DNA of 40,967 nucleotides, from assembly GCA_937927575.1 (NCBI GenBank), contig CALBEE010000082.1:1-40967 (forward strand). The letters run 5' to 3'. A program made the translations under genes and the position numbers. The stretch is from an uncultured Saprospiraceae bacterium. Its GTDB lineage: Bacteria; Bacteroidota; Bacteroidia; Chitinophagales; Saprospiraceae. The notes under the pieces were generated by a model. That model did not search any database and was not told where the DNA came from. It saw only the letters and a list, made by a program, of their open reading frames with translations. Each line of letters begins with the position of its first letter. The stretch's first letter is position 1. This document shows, one piece after another, positions 18,349 through 26,385 of the stretch.

Positions 18349-18822
18349 ATGAAATTACAAGAAGTAAAAACACAGTTAGAAACTGCTGAAATGGTGAACT
18401 TTAGGCTTCCTAATGGAGCATATGTCGAGGCACATTTTCACGTGACCGAAGTAGGAGAGATCACAAAGCATTTTATTGATTGCGGAGGAAAAGAGCGGAT
18501 AGAGAAAAAAGTATCTTTTCAACTTTGGTCTGCTAATGATTATGATCATAGAATCCATCCTGAGAAACTCTTAAAAATTATCAATCTATCTCAAGATAAA
18601 TTAGGCATTGGAAATCATGAAGTCGAAATAGAATATCAAGGGAGTGATAGCATTCAAAAATATGGGCTAGAATATGATGGTAAAGATTTTATGCTCACTA
18701 GTAAAGAGACTACTTGTTTAGCTAAGGACTCTTGTGGAGTGGATGAAAAAGTTAAACTTGATCTCTCTAATCTTACGGCTGCTACTCCTAGCGCTTGTAC
18801 TCCAGGTGGAGGATGTTGTTAA
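18349..18822 (+). CDS. DUF6428-like protein with cysteine-rich tail
   Basis: This 157-residue cytoplasmic protein resembles the DUF6428 family, small proteins that I recall next to arsenic genes in Bacteroidota. The body (1-125) has the family-like segments AHFHVTEVGEITKHFIDCGG and VSFQLW. The C-terminal tail adds six cysteines in ~40 residues: C121 inside TTCLAKDSC, and a closing ACTPGGGCC. Such a tail could chelate a thiophilic ion such as As(III), but that is inference. It sits in the ars-type operon, 44 bases after arsR and 16 bases before the ArsC-like gene. Its biochemical role is not known to me. Confidence 0.7.
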   Translation: MKLQEVKTQLETAEMVNFRLPNGAYVEAHFHVTEVGEITKHFIDCGGKERIEKKVSFQLWSANDYDHRIHPEKLLKIINLSQDKLGIGNHEVEIEYQGSDSIQKYGLEYDGKDFMLTSKETTCLAKDSCGVDEKVKLDLSNLTAATPSACTPGGGCC

Positions 18823-18838
18823 TCATCAAATTATCGTA

Positions 18839-19456
18839 ATGAAAGAAAAATTATTACCGAAACTTCAGTCTTTTTTTGATGATTTAGACACCACAAAGAT
18901 CACAAGGGATAGAATAAAAATTCTGCAATTCCTGATTGATTATGCAAAAGAGAAATGGAAAAATGATCAACCTCTGATTCTTAATTTTGTCTGCACCCAT
19001 AACTCACGTCGAAGTCAAATTTCGCAGATTATGGCAAAGGTAGCATCTTACCATTATGGTATTGAGACTATCTGTTATTCTGGTGGCACAGAAGTCACGG
19101 CTTTTCATCCAAATGCAATAGCTGCTATAACAAGAACAGGTATAGAGATACATGCTTTAGGAGAAGTCAATCCAATTCAATTTGTAAGATTTTCTGAATA
19201 TCACATGCCTTTAAGTTGTTTCTCTAAAACATATGATGATACTTACAATCAAGCCAAGGAATTTGCCGCGGTGATGACTTGTGCTCATGCTGATGAAAAT
19301 TGTCCAGTAATTTTAAATGCTAAGAGAATTCCAATTAGGTATGAAGATCCTAAAAGATCTGATGGTACTCAGGAGATGTCTACAGTGTATGATGAGACAG
19401 TAAAAGAGATCGCTGCCGAGATGAAATACGTTTTTCAAATGATTGGAAATGAATAA
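18839..19456 (+). CDS. arsC: thioredoxin-type arsenate reductase (LMW phosphatase fold)
   Basis: This 205-residue protein should reduce arsenate to arsenite. A ~45-residue N-terminal extension precedes a low-molecular-weight phosphatase domain. The P-loop is C52-T-H-N-S-R-R58-S, a CX5R motif. A second cysteine pair, C148 and C155 in MTCAHADENCP, has the same seven-residue spacing as C82 and C89 of S. aureus ArsC, and the general-acid region is YEDPKRSDG (D170). This three-cysteine relay is the mark of the thioredoxin-coupled ArsC class. The frame is open further upstream, inside the preceding gene, but the ATG at 18839 is the sensible start. Its end overlaps the aquaporin gene by 8 bases, indicating translational coupling. 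Protein tyrosine phosphatase is the alternative reading. Confidence 0.85.
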   Translation: MKEKLLPKLQSFFDDLDTTKITRDRIKILQFLIDYAKEKWKNDQPLILNFVCTHNSRRSQISQIMAKVASYHYGIETICYSGGTEVTAFHPNAIAAITRTGIEIHALGEVNPIQFVRFSEYHMPLSCFSKTYDDTYNQAKEFAAVMTCAHADENCPVILNAKRIPIRYEDPKRSDGTQEMSTVYDETVKEIAAEMKYVFQMIGNE

Positions 19457-20096
19457 GTATATAGCAGAATTAATAGGCACCTTTGCTCTTGTATTTTGCG
19501 GTACAGGAGCCATTATAATCGATGGAGTGAGTAATGGTGCATTAGGAAATATTGGTATTGCGATTACTTTTGGATTGATAGTCATGGCTATGATTGCAGC
19601 AGTAGGTCGTGTTTCAGGTGCGCATTTTAATCCTGCAGTTACAATAGGATTTTGGATAGCTAAAAGATTCGATTCAAAAGAGGTGCTTCCTTATGTAATT
19701 GCACAAGGTATCGGTGCTTTTTTAGCAAGTGGAATATTGCGATTTCTTTTTCCAGACGCTCTGACATTAGGAGAGACTCTACCTGCAGGATCATGGATGC
19801 AAACATTTGTTTTAGAAATTATCTTAACTTTCTTTTTGATGTTTGTGATTATTAATGTTGCTACTGGATCCAAAGAACAAGGAATAATCGCAAGTATTGC
19901 TATTGGCGTTACCGTACTTTTGGAAGCATTATTTGCTGGACCTATTACAGGGGCTTCTATGAATCCTATAAGATCGATTGCACCCGCAATAGTGAATTTA
20001 AATTTTGAATACCTTTGGATATATATTGCTGCGCCGATTATTGGCGCGATGCTATCGATCGGTGCTTGGAGACTCATCCACCCTGAAGAAAATTAG
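19449..20096 (+). CDS. MIP-family aquaglyceroporin of the ars-type operon
   Basis: This 215-residue, six-helix channel belongs to the major intrinsic protein family. The first half-helix motif is normal (GAHFNPAVT, NPA at 61-63), but the second reads GASMNPIRS (NPI at 172-174), with the selectivity-filter Arg at 175 kept. In Sinorhizobium meliloti an aquaglyceroporin (AqpS) in an arsR-aqpS-arsC operon lets arsenite leave down its gradient; the same logic fits here because no ArsB or Acr3 pump is in the window. The start is the ATG at 19449, overlapping the arsC stop; a TTG two codons earlier is less likely. Substrate assignment is inference; water or glycerol transport remains possible. Confidence 0.88.
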   Translation: MNKYIAELIGTFALVFCGTGAIIIDGVSNGALGNIGIAITFGLIVMAMIAAVGRVSGAHFNPAVTIGFWIAKRFDSKEVLPYVIAQGIGAFLASGILRFLFPDALTLGETLPAGSWMQTFVLEIILTFFLMFVIINVATGSKEQGIIASIAIGVTVLLEALFAGPITGASMNPIRSIAPAIVNLNFEYLWIYIAAPIIGAMLSIGAWRLIHPEEN

Positions 20097-20194
20097 TATT
20101 TATACGGTCTGTTCAAAATAGCCAATCCTTCTTATTGATAGATTTTCAAAAAACATTGTAAATTAGGGTCACACTAATCCCTTTATTTTACACA

Positions 20195-20788
20195 TTGATA
20201 CAAGAATCCCACGATATCATTATTATGCTTGATCGTATTAGGTCAGGTAAAGAAGGTAGAGATGCTGTAATAAGTGAATTGTATTATGACCAATCTTTGA
20301 TCAATCGAATCCATGGTGTACTTCACAAATATGGAGGTAAGAAAGAAGATTTTCAAGATGTGTTCAATACTTCTTTGATGCAATTTATCAAAAGTACAGT
20401 GCGTAATAAGGAGCTTAAATTCACATCAGATATTCATTCATATATTTGCGGAATTGCTAAATACGTTTGGTTGGGCGAATTGAAAAAGAGAGGAAAATAT
20501 CTTACCGATAATATTGATGACCAATACGATTTGGCTGATGATTTTACACCTGAATCTTTGTTAATCAATCACTCTAAGAAAGAGATCATTGCTAATTTAT
20601 TAAAAAGATTAGGACGAAATTGTAAAGAAGTGCTGATGTATTGGGCCAATGGATATAAAATGTCAGAGATTGCTGAGTTGATGAATTATAAAAGTGAAGG
20701 GATGGTGAGAAAGAAAAAGCATAACTGCTTTAAAGAATTATTATTAATGCTTGAACAGAATCCGGATTTAAAAATGATATTAAAGTAA
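20195..20788 (+). CDS. ECF-type RNA polymerase sigma factor
   Basis: This 197-residue protein has the two-region layout of ECF sigma factors. Region 2 (about 25-100) includes EDFQDVFNTSLMQFIK and a basic helix, and region 4 (about 135-185) has the helix-turn-helix NLLKRLGRNCKEVLMYWANGYKMSEIAELM followed by a conserved VRKKKHNCFKEL. It would direct RNA polymerase to a small regulon. The downstream gene, starting one base after its stop, encodes a single-pass membrane protein that looks like its partner. The start is uncertain: TTG at 20195 keeps more of region 1.2/2, ATG at 20225 would shorten the protein by ten residues. Confidence 0.85.
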   Translation: MIQESHDIIIMLDRIRSGKEGRDAVISELYYDQSLINRIHGVLHKYGGKKEDFQDVFNTSLMQFIKSTVRNKELKFTSDIHSYICGIAKYVWLGELKKRGKYLTDNIDDQYDLADDFTPESLLINHSKKEIIANLLKRLGRNCKEVLMYWANGYKMSEIAELMNYKSEGMVRKKKHNCFKELLLMLEQNPDLKMILK

Positions 20789-20789
20789 T

Positions 20790-21461
20790 ATGGATTATTA
20801 CGAATATATAGACGATTATATATCTGGTAAGCTTAGTGATGAACTTAAGCTGGACTTTGAGAATGCGATGAAATTGGATGATTCATTAAAATTGGCAGTA
20901 GAGAATTACGATGAAGCAAAATCCATTTCCGAAGGCTTATTGGAAATTGATATCATGGGTACGATTGATAAATTGAGTTCTGAAAAAAATCTACAAAAGC
21001 AAGAAGAATTACCTACATCTAAAGCATCCATTTTCACCATGCGAAGAATCATGGCTGCAGCAAGTATTATCGGTCTGATTGCAATTGCGACTTGGTGGTT
21101 AGGTAATAACGATAAACTTCAAGAAGAGCTTTGGACCAAAAATTATGTTCAAATTATAGATCCAGATGCTGTGAAGTCTGGAGATGGGGTAGAGGGCAAA
21201 GATCCTTTAGCTACGGTCAAACATTATTATGCTCGTAACTATAATGAAGAATGTATAGAAGCAGTGGACCAACTCATCCAAAATACTGATAATAGGGATA
21301 CATTGAGTTTAGCTTATTTATATCTCGGAGATACTTACTTGAAGAGGAGTTACCATCAAGGAACAAACCAATGGAAGGAAGCCATTGCTGCATTTGAAAA
21401 ATCGAATGAGAAAGATGCCATTAAAAGAAAGCAATGGGCTATTGATTTGTCTTCGTACTAG
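20790..21461 (+). CDS. probable membrane-anchored anti-sigma factor with TPR-like C-terminus
   Basis: This 223-residue protein begins with an acidic cytoplasmic segment (MDYYEYIDDYISGKL, typical of Bacteroidota anti-sigma proteins), has one membrane helix at about 86-104, and ends in a ~110-residue periplasmic part with helical TPR-like pairs (YYARNYNEECIEAVDQL, LAYLYLGDTYLKRS). It starts one base after the sigma stop, so the two are co-translated. Anti-sigma function is inferred from position and topology; no zinc-binding HxxxCxxC motif is present. Its 3' end overlaps by 23 bases the convergent TonB-C-domain gene. Confidence 0.7.
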   Translation: MDYYEYIDDYISGKLSDELKLDFENAMKLDDSLKLAVENYDEAKSISEGLLEIDIMGTIDKLSSEKNLQKQEELPTSKASIFTMRRIMAAASIIGLIAIATWWLGNNDKLQEELWTKNYVQIIDPDAVKSGDGVEGKDPLATVKHYYARNYNEECIEAVDQLIQNTDNRDTLSLAYLYLGDTYLKRSYHQGTNQWKEAIAAFEKSNEKDAIKRKQWAIDLSSY

Positions 21462-22227
21462 GTGGCACTTCGCTTTTGATATCTAATACGTTCATAGTAC
21501 AGCTATATTGATCTCCAATAGTCAATACAAATTCTTGTTTCGTCTTGGTACCGTCTGCATAAGAGGCAGATTCCCAATTAGGCATATCGCATACAGTCTT
21601 TAAAATCAACGCATCTGATTCTTCATTCTTACTGTTTTGTGCTATGTGAGCATCTACCACTCTACCTTCCTCGTCAATAATGAATTTCACGGCAGCGACT
21701 TGATATTGAGGAACATCTTCTGAAGTCACTTTCTTTAAGATATTGGTACTTATATAATGATCCAAATCTTTTTTCCCTGCCGCATACCTAGCTTCTATTT
21801 CTGGATCTATTCTAAAGGAAAAGTCCATTTCCGCTACAGGGTTATTAGAAAAGTTATTTTCTGGTAGATAATGTACTACGACTTCTATATCGGTTTCCTT
21901 ATCAGCAGATTGGATGAGAGCTTTTTGCGATGTGCTGATAGTAGCATCTTTACTTTTGATCGTTTGTCTTTTACCATTGACAATGGCAGTAGTGATCACC
22001 GACTTATACTCTTTCACCCAATCGGCTTTATAGTAATGATTGAGATCCGACAAGACCTTCGCCTGCTCAAGCTGCTTTGTGGAAATAGAAACATATTTCT
22101 GGACTCTATTGATTTGATAACCAAAATCAGAAGTTTCGTTCGTTTGTCCGACTAGATTTTGATTGTTAACTAGAATAAGACTCAAGATGGCAACAAGTAT
22201 ATAAGTAATTCGAATGTAACTGTTCAT
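21439..22227 (-). CDS. secreted TonB C-terminal-domain protein
   Basis: This 262-residue protein has a hydrophobic N-terminal segment (about 6-22) followed by a VGQT cleavage-like site, a charged middle region, and a C-terminal domain at about 155-245 with the TonB-C pattern VAAVKFIIDEEGRVVDAHIAQ and a paired-strand end. It has no proline-rich spacer, so it is unlikely to be the energising TonB itself, and may be a periplasmic protein that uses the fold to bind partners. It lies 98 bases from the DUF4249 gene on the same strand. The fold call is reasonable; the role is unknown. Confidence 0.65.
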   Translation of the reverse strand: MNSYIRITYILVAILSLILVNNQNLVGQTNETSDFGYQINRVQKYVSISTKQLEQAKVLSDLNHYYKADWVKEYKSVITTAIVNGKRQTIKSKDATISTSQKALIQSADKETDIEVVVHYLPENNFSNNPVAEMDFSFRIDPEIEARYAAGKKDLDHYISTNILKKVTSEDVPQYQVAAVKFIIDEEGRVVDAHIAQNSKNEESDALILKTVCDMPNWESASYADGTKTKQEFVLTIGDQYSCTMNVLDIKSEVPPSTKTNQ

Positions 22228-22248
22228 ATGATTCTTTTTATTTTGAAT

Positions 22249-22288
22249 CTAAGATAGATGCAGTGGTAATATTTGTCAATTGGCAAAT
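22249..22288 (-). promoter_or_regulatory. near-palindrome and possible promoter of the TonB-C-domain gene
   Basis: ATTTGTCAATTGGCAAAT at 22271-22288 is an 18-base dyad matching its reverse complement at 16 positions. On the minus strand it contains an ATTG followed after 20 bases by TATCTTAG (22249-22256), which resembles the Bacteroidota -33 TTTG / -7 TAnnTTTG promoter with one mismatch in each box. It lies 22 to 61 bases before the start codon at 22227. A bound regulator is a guess. Confidence 0.3.
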
Positions 22289-22325
22289 GTAAAAGAATGT
22301 AAAGAAAGCTTAAAACCTTCATTTA

Positions 22326-23231
22326 CTATTGATCTACCTTGTAGAAATCTTCATTTACGATGCTAAATATACCTATTCCATTTTCGATGTTACTAAATAT
22401 TTGAACTGGTGAAGCGAATGGATTGTCATCTTGGTTTACTTGTTCTCTTGCTGTTTTATTAAATAAATAATGTGCCTCAGAGGTGACTCTCCATAAGACA
22501 TACATATCGTCTATTGCTTGAGTATTGAATTTTCTTATTACTAAAGGGAATTTCTTAAGCTCACCATCAAATGACAGATCGTTGATAATCAAATTGGAAT
22601 AGGCAAGGCCTTGTTGCCCGCCTGGATCATAGGTTTCTGTAAATTCTTCTTCATAAAAAGTATTGCTTCCGTTGGTATTGATTCTAGAAACGTTTACCTC
22701 GTAAAAATTTTCCTGATTTGGTGGATCCTGAAATTCAATTTCTACTTCGCTGTTAGAATCTCCTGGATCCAAAGATGCCCCATCTTCCTCAAACTTTTGT
22801 CGAAGTAGGGGGATATCGTTTGGTACTGTGGCAGTACCAATTGCTTTTTCAAATCCGTCAGCTACGACCTCTAATCTATAAGTCGCCCCTTTTTGGTAAG
22901 TAATACTTCCTTCCGGTAGAAAGTAGTTATAACTAAAATTTGAACTAGAACCAGTTTCCTCTAATTGGGCTACTAATTGATCTCCTTTCCATAAAGTGAC
23001 CTCAGCACCAGAGACAGATTCGTTAGAGCTAATATCTTCCAATAGTCCTACGGATTTAGTCAAGAATACATTAAGATCCATGCCATTTGTGGATCCATAT
23101 GCTTGAACTACCAATCTATCTATATGCTCAGGAGGTTCTATTTCTAATGTAGTAGTAAAAGCATCTTCACAGCTACAAATTGTTAACGCTAATACAAATA
23201 TTTGAACATATATAAGATATAAATTTTTCAT
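22326..23231 (-). CDS. DUF4249 family lipoprotein
   Basis: This 301-residue outer-membrane-type lipoprotein has a signal peptide ending in a Cys at 21 (ICSCED). The mature part is a beta-rich domain with the DUF4249 pattern: an early LVVQAYGS strand, an SVSGAEVTLWKGDQ segment (the Ig/carboxypeptidase-like part), ATYRLEVVADGF, and a late GIGIFSIVNEDFYKV end. It starts 5 bases after the stop of the TonB-dependent receptor gene, the standard arrangement for this family, and probably works as an accessory partner of that receptor at the cell surface. The ligand is unknown. Confidence 0.85.
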   Translation of the reverse strand: MKNLYLIYVQIFVLALTICSCEDAFTTTLEIEPPEHIDRLVVQAYGSTNGMDLNVFLTKSVGLLEDISSNESVSGAEVTLWKGDQLVAQLEETGSSSNFSYNYFLPEGSITYQKGATYRLEVVADGFEKAIGTATVPNDIPLLRQKFEEDGASLDPGDSNSEVEIEFQDPPNQENFYEVNVSRINTNGSNTFYEEEFTETYDPGGQQGLAYSNLIINDLSFDGELKKFPLVIRKFNTQAIDDMYVLWRVTSEAHYLFNKTAREQVNQDDNPFASPVQIFSNIENGIGIFSIVNEDFYKVDQ

Positions 23232-23236
23232 GTGTA

Positions 23237-25612
23237 TTAAAATTTAAAACTGTACGTGATGTAAGGAATAATGGGGAATAGACTGGCTTGTTTTAATTGA
23301 CGTGAACGTGTCTGAGTTGCTTGGTCAAAATCTGAATCAGTAAAGATGAAGAAAGGATTTTTACGGTTGTAAGCATTGTAAGCACCAAAAGACCAAACAC
23401 TGTCCCAATTTTTTTTCTTCCTTGTATACGTAATGCCTAAGTCCATTCGATGATAGGCATTCATTCTAAAATTATTTCTACTGTCGTAATAACTAAAAGA
23501 ACCATTAGCATTAAAATTACCACTGTCATACAAGCCTCTAAAATTAGAATTTCCTAAAGTCACCGCATTTCCTGTACCATATACCCAAGTTCCAGCAAAG
23601 CTAAATCTATCAGATATTTTGTACGTTGCGACTACAGATATATCATGTCTTCTATCGTAAGTATAGGGAAATTCCTCTCCAAAATTGAGATCATCAAATT
23701 GTCTATCACTCTTAGACCAAGTATACCCAATCCATCCACTAAGCCTTCCTTTCTTCTTTTGAATAAATGCTTCTATTCCATATGCATCACCTCTTCCAGT
23801 TACGATTCTATCTTGCCAATCACCAAATTCAAATAATCCAGAACCGTCTTGATACGCAATAAGATTATCCATCTTTTTATAGTACCCTTCAAGGCTCACT
23901 TCATACGTATCATTCAAAGTTTTGGCTAATCCTGCAGCCGCTTGCCATGAGGTTTGTGGTTTTACTTTGGCGGTACTTGGCAGCCAAAGATCTGTAGGTA
24001 ATCCTATACCTTCATTAGATAGTAAGTGAACAAATTGGTTCATCGTAGCGAAAGATCCTTTAATGGCAATGCCATTATTCATGAGATATCTTGCGCTTAC
24101 TCGTGGTTGAATTGAAAAGTATTTTTCTTCTTGTACTAAGAATGCAGAGGTATGAATTCCTGCATTCATTTTAAAACCTTCAAACAATTGCATATCATCT
24201 TCAAAGTAAGCTGATATTTCTTGGGCTTCTACTTTATCTTGACTCACCGTAGTAGAAAAATTCGTAATATCTGGATCAGTAAGTCCAAGTTCGAATGTTC
24301 CAGGATTAAATTTGTGATTAATTCCATTGATTCCAAATCGAATAAAATGATCTGGATTAGGTAAGTAGTCAAAATCAAGTTTGAGCGCAAAATCACGAAT
24401 CCCAGAATCATACTCTAATCTAAATTCTTCGTTTTGCGATGGGTCATTGTATTCTTCTCCGAAACGTGAGAGTACATCAAATTCGTAATTACTGTAAGTA
24501 GCCGTTAAGTTTCCAAAAAGCTTAGGAGTGATCAAGTGATTCCATCTAATAGCAGTGGTAACATTTCCCCATCCTAATCCAAACTCCAATACATCAGATG
24601 GCTCCTCATCGATTTCTTTACTATCAAAATAGAACTTATCTTTTCCAGTATAAGTACTAATATATAATCGGTCTTTATCCGAAAATTTATGATTAATCTT
24701 TGCATTGAGATCATAAAAATAATATCCAGTGCCACCTTCTTGTCCATCTTCTTCAAATCCAGATTGTATGAATGGCTTCGCCAATAAATCGATATAGGTT
24801 CTTCTTCCAGAAACGATGAATGATGTGTTTTCAGAAATAGGCCCTTCCAAAGTAAGTTTAGAAGCGACTATACCTATCGATCCTTCTCCATGAAATTCTT
24901 TTTTATTTCCTTCCTTCATATTGATTTCTAATACTGAAGAAAGCCTTCCTCCATATCTCGCAGGAAAACCACCTTTGATCAGTTTAACATCTTTGATCGC
25001 ATCGGCATTAAATACTGAGAAAAAACCAAAAAGATGGTTGGCATTATAGACAGGGACACCATCCAAAAGAATTAGATTTTGATCAGGTGATCCACCTCTT
25101 ACATATAGTCCGCTTGACCCTTCTCCTCCTGATTGTACTCCAGGAAGTAATTGTAAGGCTTTTATAACATCGACTTCTCCTAGCAAAGCCGGTATCTTTT
25201 TAATTTGTTCGATAGGTACTTCGACAGTACTCATTTGCGTTCGCTCTTCGATCCTTCCTTCAGAAGCTTTGTCTGCCTTGATTACAATTTCATCAATTTC
25301 GACTGTAGAAGGTAATGGGAAATTGATAGTAGTATCTTTAGCTAAAGTAAAGGCAGTATTGATGTCAGTGTATCCAATATATGATGCCCTCAATTTAACT
25401 TCTCCAGCCGGCAAAGTGATACTGTAGAAGCCAAAGGTGTTAGTCACTGTTCCAGAGCTACTTTCAAAATCATACAGATTAGCTGAAATCAGCATTTCCT
25501 CAGAAGAGGCGTCAGAGATATAACCTGATATGGTATACGTCTGCGCGTATAGGTTTCCAGAGACTAAGTACAATATTGCCGCAATCAGCAATCTATTGAA
25601 TAGGTTAGACAT
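23237..25612 (-). CDS. TonB-dependent outer membrane receptor with carboxypeptidase-like N-terminal domain
   Basis: This 791-residue receptor imports a ligand across the outer membrane using TonB/ExbBD energy. After a signal peptide (1-23) comes a carboxypeptidase D regulatory-like domain (about 26-115, with ISGYISDASSEEMLISANL), a plug domain (about 135-235, including the LPGVQSGGEGSSGLYVRGGSPDQNL region and GGFPARYGGRLSSVLEI), and a ~550-residue beta-barrel that ends in an aromatic residue (YITYSFKF). It is the first gene of a two-gene operon with the DUF4249 lipoprotein, but is not a SusC/SusD pair. The ATG at 25612 fits the signal peptide. No nearby catabolic gene indicates the ligand. 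Confidence 0.92.
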   Translation of the reverse strand: MSNLFNRLLIAAILYLVSGNLYAQTYTISGYISDASSEEMLISANLYDFESSSGTVTNTFGFYSITLPAGEVKLRASYIGYTDINTAFTLAKDTTINFPLPSTVEIDEIVIKADKASEGRIEERTQMSTVEVPIEQIKKIPALLGEVDVIKALQLLPGVQSGGEGSSGLYVRGGSPDQNLILLDGVPVYNANHLFGFFSVFNADAIKDVKLIKGGFPARYGGRLSSVLEINMKEGNKKEFHGEGSIGIVASKLTLEGPISENTSFIVSGRRTYIDLLAKPFIQSGFEEDGQEGGTGYYFYDLNAKINHKFSDKDRLYISTYTGKDKFYFDSKEIDEEPSDVLEFGLGWGNVTTAIRWNHLITPKLFGNLTATYSNYEFDVLSRFGEEYNDPSQNEEFRLEYDSGIRDFALKLDFDYLPNPDHFIRFGINGINHKFNPGTFELGLTDPDITNFSTTVSQDKVEAQEISAYFEDDMQLFEGFKMNAGIHTSAFLVQEEKYFSIQPRVSARYLMNNGIAIKGSFATMNQFVHLLSNEGIGLPTDLWLPSTAKVKPQTSWQAAAGLAKTLNDTYEVSLEGYYKKMDNLIAYQDGSGLFEFGDWQDRIVTGRGDAYGIEAFIQKKKGRLSGWIGYTWSKSDRQFDDLNFGEEFPYTYDRRHDISVVATYKISDRFSFAGTWVYGTGNAVTLGNSNFRGLYDSGNFNANGSFSYYDSRNNFRMNAYHRMDLGITYTRKKKNWDSVWSFGAYNAYNRKNPFFIFTDSDFDQATQTRSRQLKQASLFPIIPYITYSFKF

Positions 25613-25785
25613 ATTAGTCGAAGTATTGATATAGTGTTAAGGTATAAATAGAACGCGAATAGATACCATATTGTCGCGATGTTTTTGATAATGTTAACGG
25701 AGCGATAGGATTTTGATAAAGGGTATCTATCGTCAAAAGTAAAGACTTCTTTTGTATAAGCAGGGTTGGTATAAACAGCCTCCTA

Positions 25786-26385
25786 TTATTGAAAGTAATC
25801 ATTGAGATCCAACTCCCTGACTTCTCCAGCTTGTAAGTCTGAAATTGTAAGATCACCTATTCGATACCTCACTAAGCGGAGCGTAGGAAAACCCACTGCA
25901 GCAGTCATCTTTCTGATTTGACGATTTTTACCTTCGATTATAGTGATCGAGACCCAAGTGGATGGTCCATGTCGATCATCCCTAATGGGTTTTCCTCTCA
26001 ATGGCAATGTCGGAGTGGGCATTATTCTAAATGCCTTGCTTGGACGCGTTCGGTAAATCTCCTTTTCGACCATGATATCTACTCCGTTTCTCAGTTGCTC
26101 AAGAGCTTCTTCCGTAATTTCTCCATCTACCTGAACGAAATATTCCTTTTCGACTTTTTTACTTCTTACTTTTTCACTCATTTTACCATCGGTAGTAAGT
26201 AATAGTAATCCTTCAGAAGGTTTGTCTAATCTTCCTATTGACATAGTACCGTCAGGGAAATCATGAAGCGATCCTAGAAGTAATTTCTTTTTATTTCCAG
26301 CCAGTATAAATTGGCTGTGATAACCCCAAGGCTTAAATAATAGAAAGTGTCGATGTGGATTCAATAGATTATTCTTCTTCGTCAA
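25786..26385 (-). CDS. rluE: RluE-like 23S rRNA pseudouridine synthase
   Basis: This 199-residue enzyme belongs to the RsuA/RluE group, which converts a specific uridine in rRNA to pseudouridine. The catalytic Asp lies in GRLDKPSEGLLLLTTDG (D54 in this numbering). The C-terminal half matches RluE closely in pattern: RNGVDI, WVSITIIEGKNRQIRKMT, GFPTLRLVRYRIGD. No ATG precedes the catalytic motif; the TTG at 26385 (or at 26364) must be the start. It overlaps the preceding DUF1456 gene by 17 bases, so translation is coupled. The target position is taken from the family, not shown here. Confidence 0.83.
   Translation of the reverse strand: MTKKNNLLNPHRHFLLFKPWGYHSQFILAGNKKKLLLGSLHDFPDGTMSIGRLDKPSEGLLLLTTDGKMSEKVRSKKVEKEYFVQVDGEITEEALEQLRNGVDIMVEKEIYRTRPSKAFRIMPTPTLPLRGKPIRDDRHGPSTWVSITIIEGKNRQIRKMTAAVGFPTLRLVRYRIGDLTISDLQAGEVRELDLNDYFQ

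Noticed and set aside
18734-18838. Upstream extension of the arsC-like gene
   Set aside because: The longer frame lies inside the preceding gene and translates to a Leu-rich peptide unlike ArsC; the ATG at 18839 gives the expected protein.
23237-25612. SusC/SusD polysaccharide utilisation locus
   Set aside because: The receptor is followed by a DUF4249 lipoprotein, not SusD, and no glycoside hydrolase or sulfatase is nearby.
25614-25856. 80-codon minus-strand frame upstream of the TonB-dependent receptor
   Set aside because: It overlaps the 3' end of the RluE-like gene in another frame and shows no conserved-looking motif or credible start.
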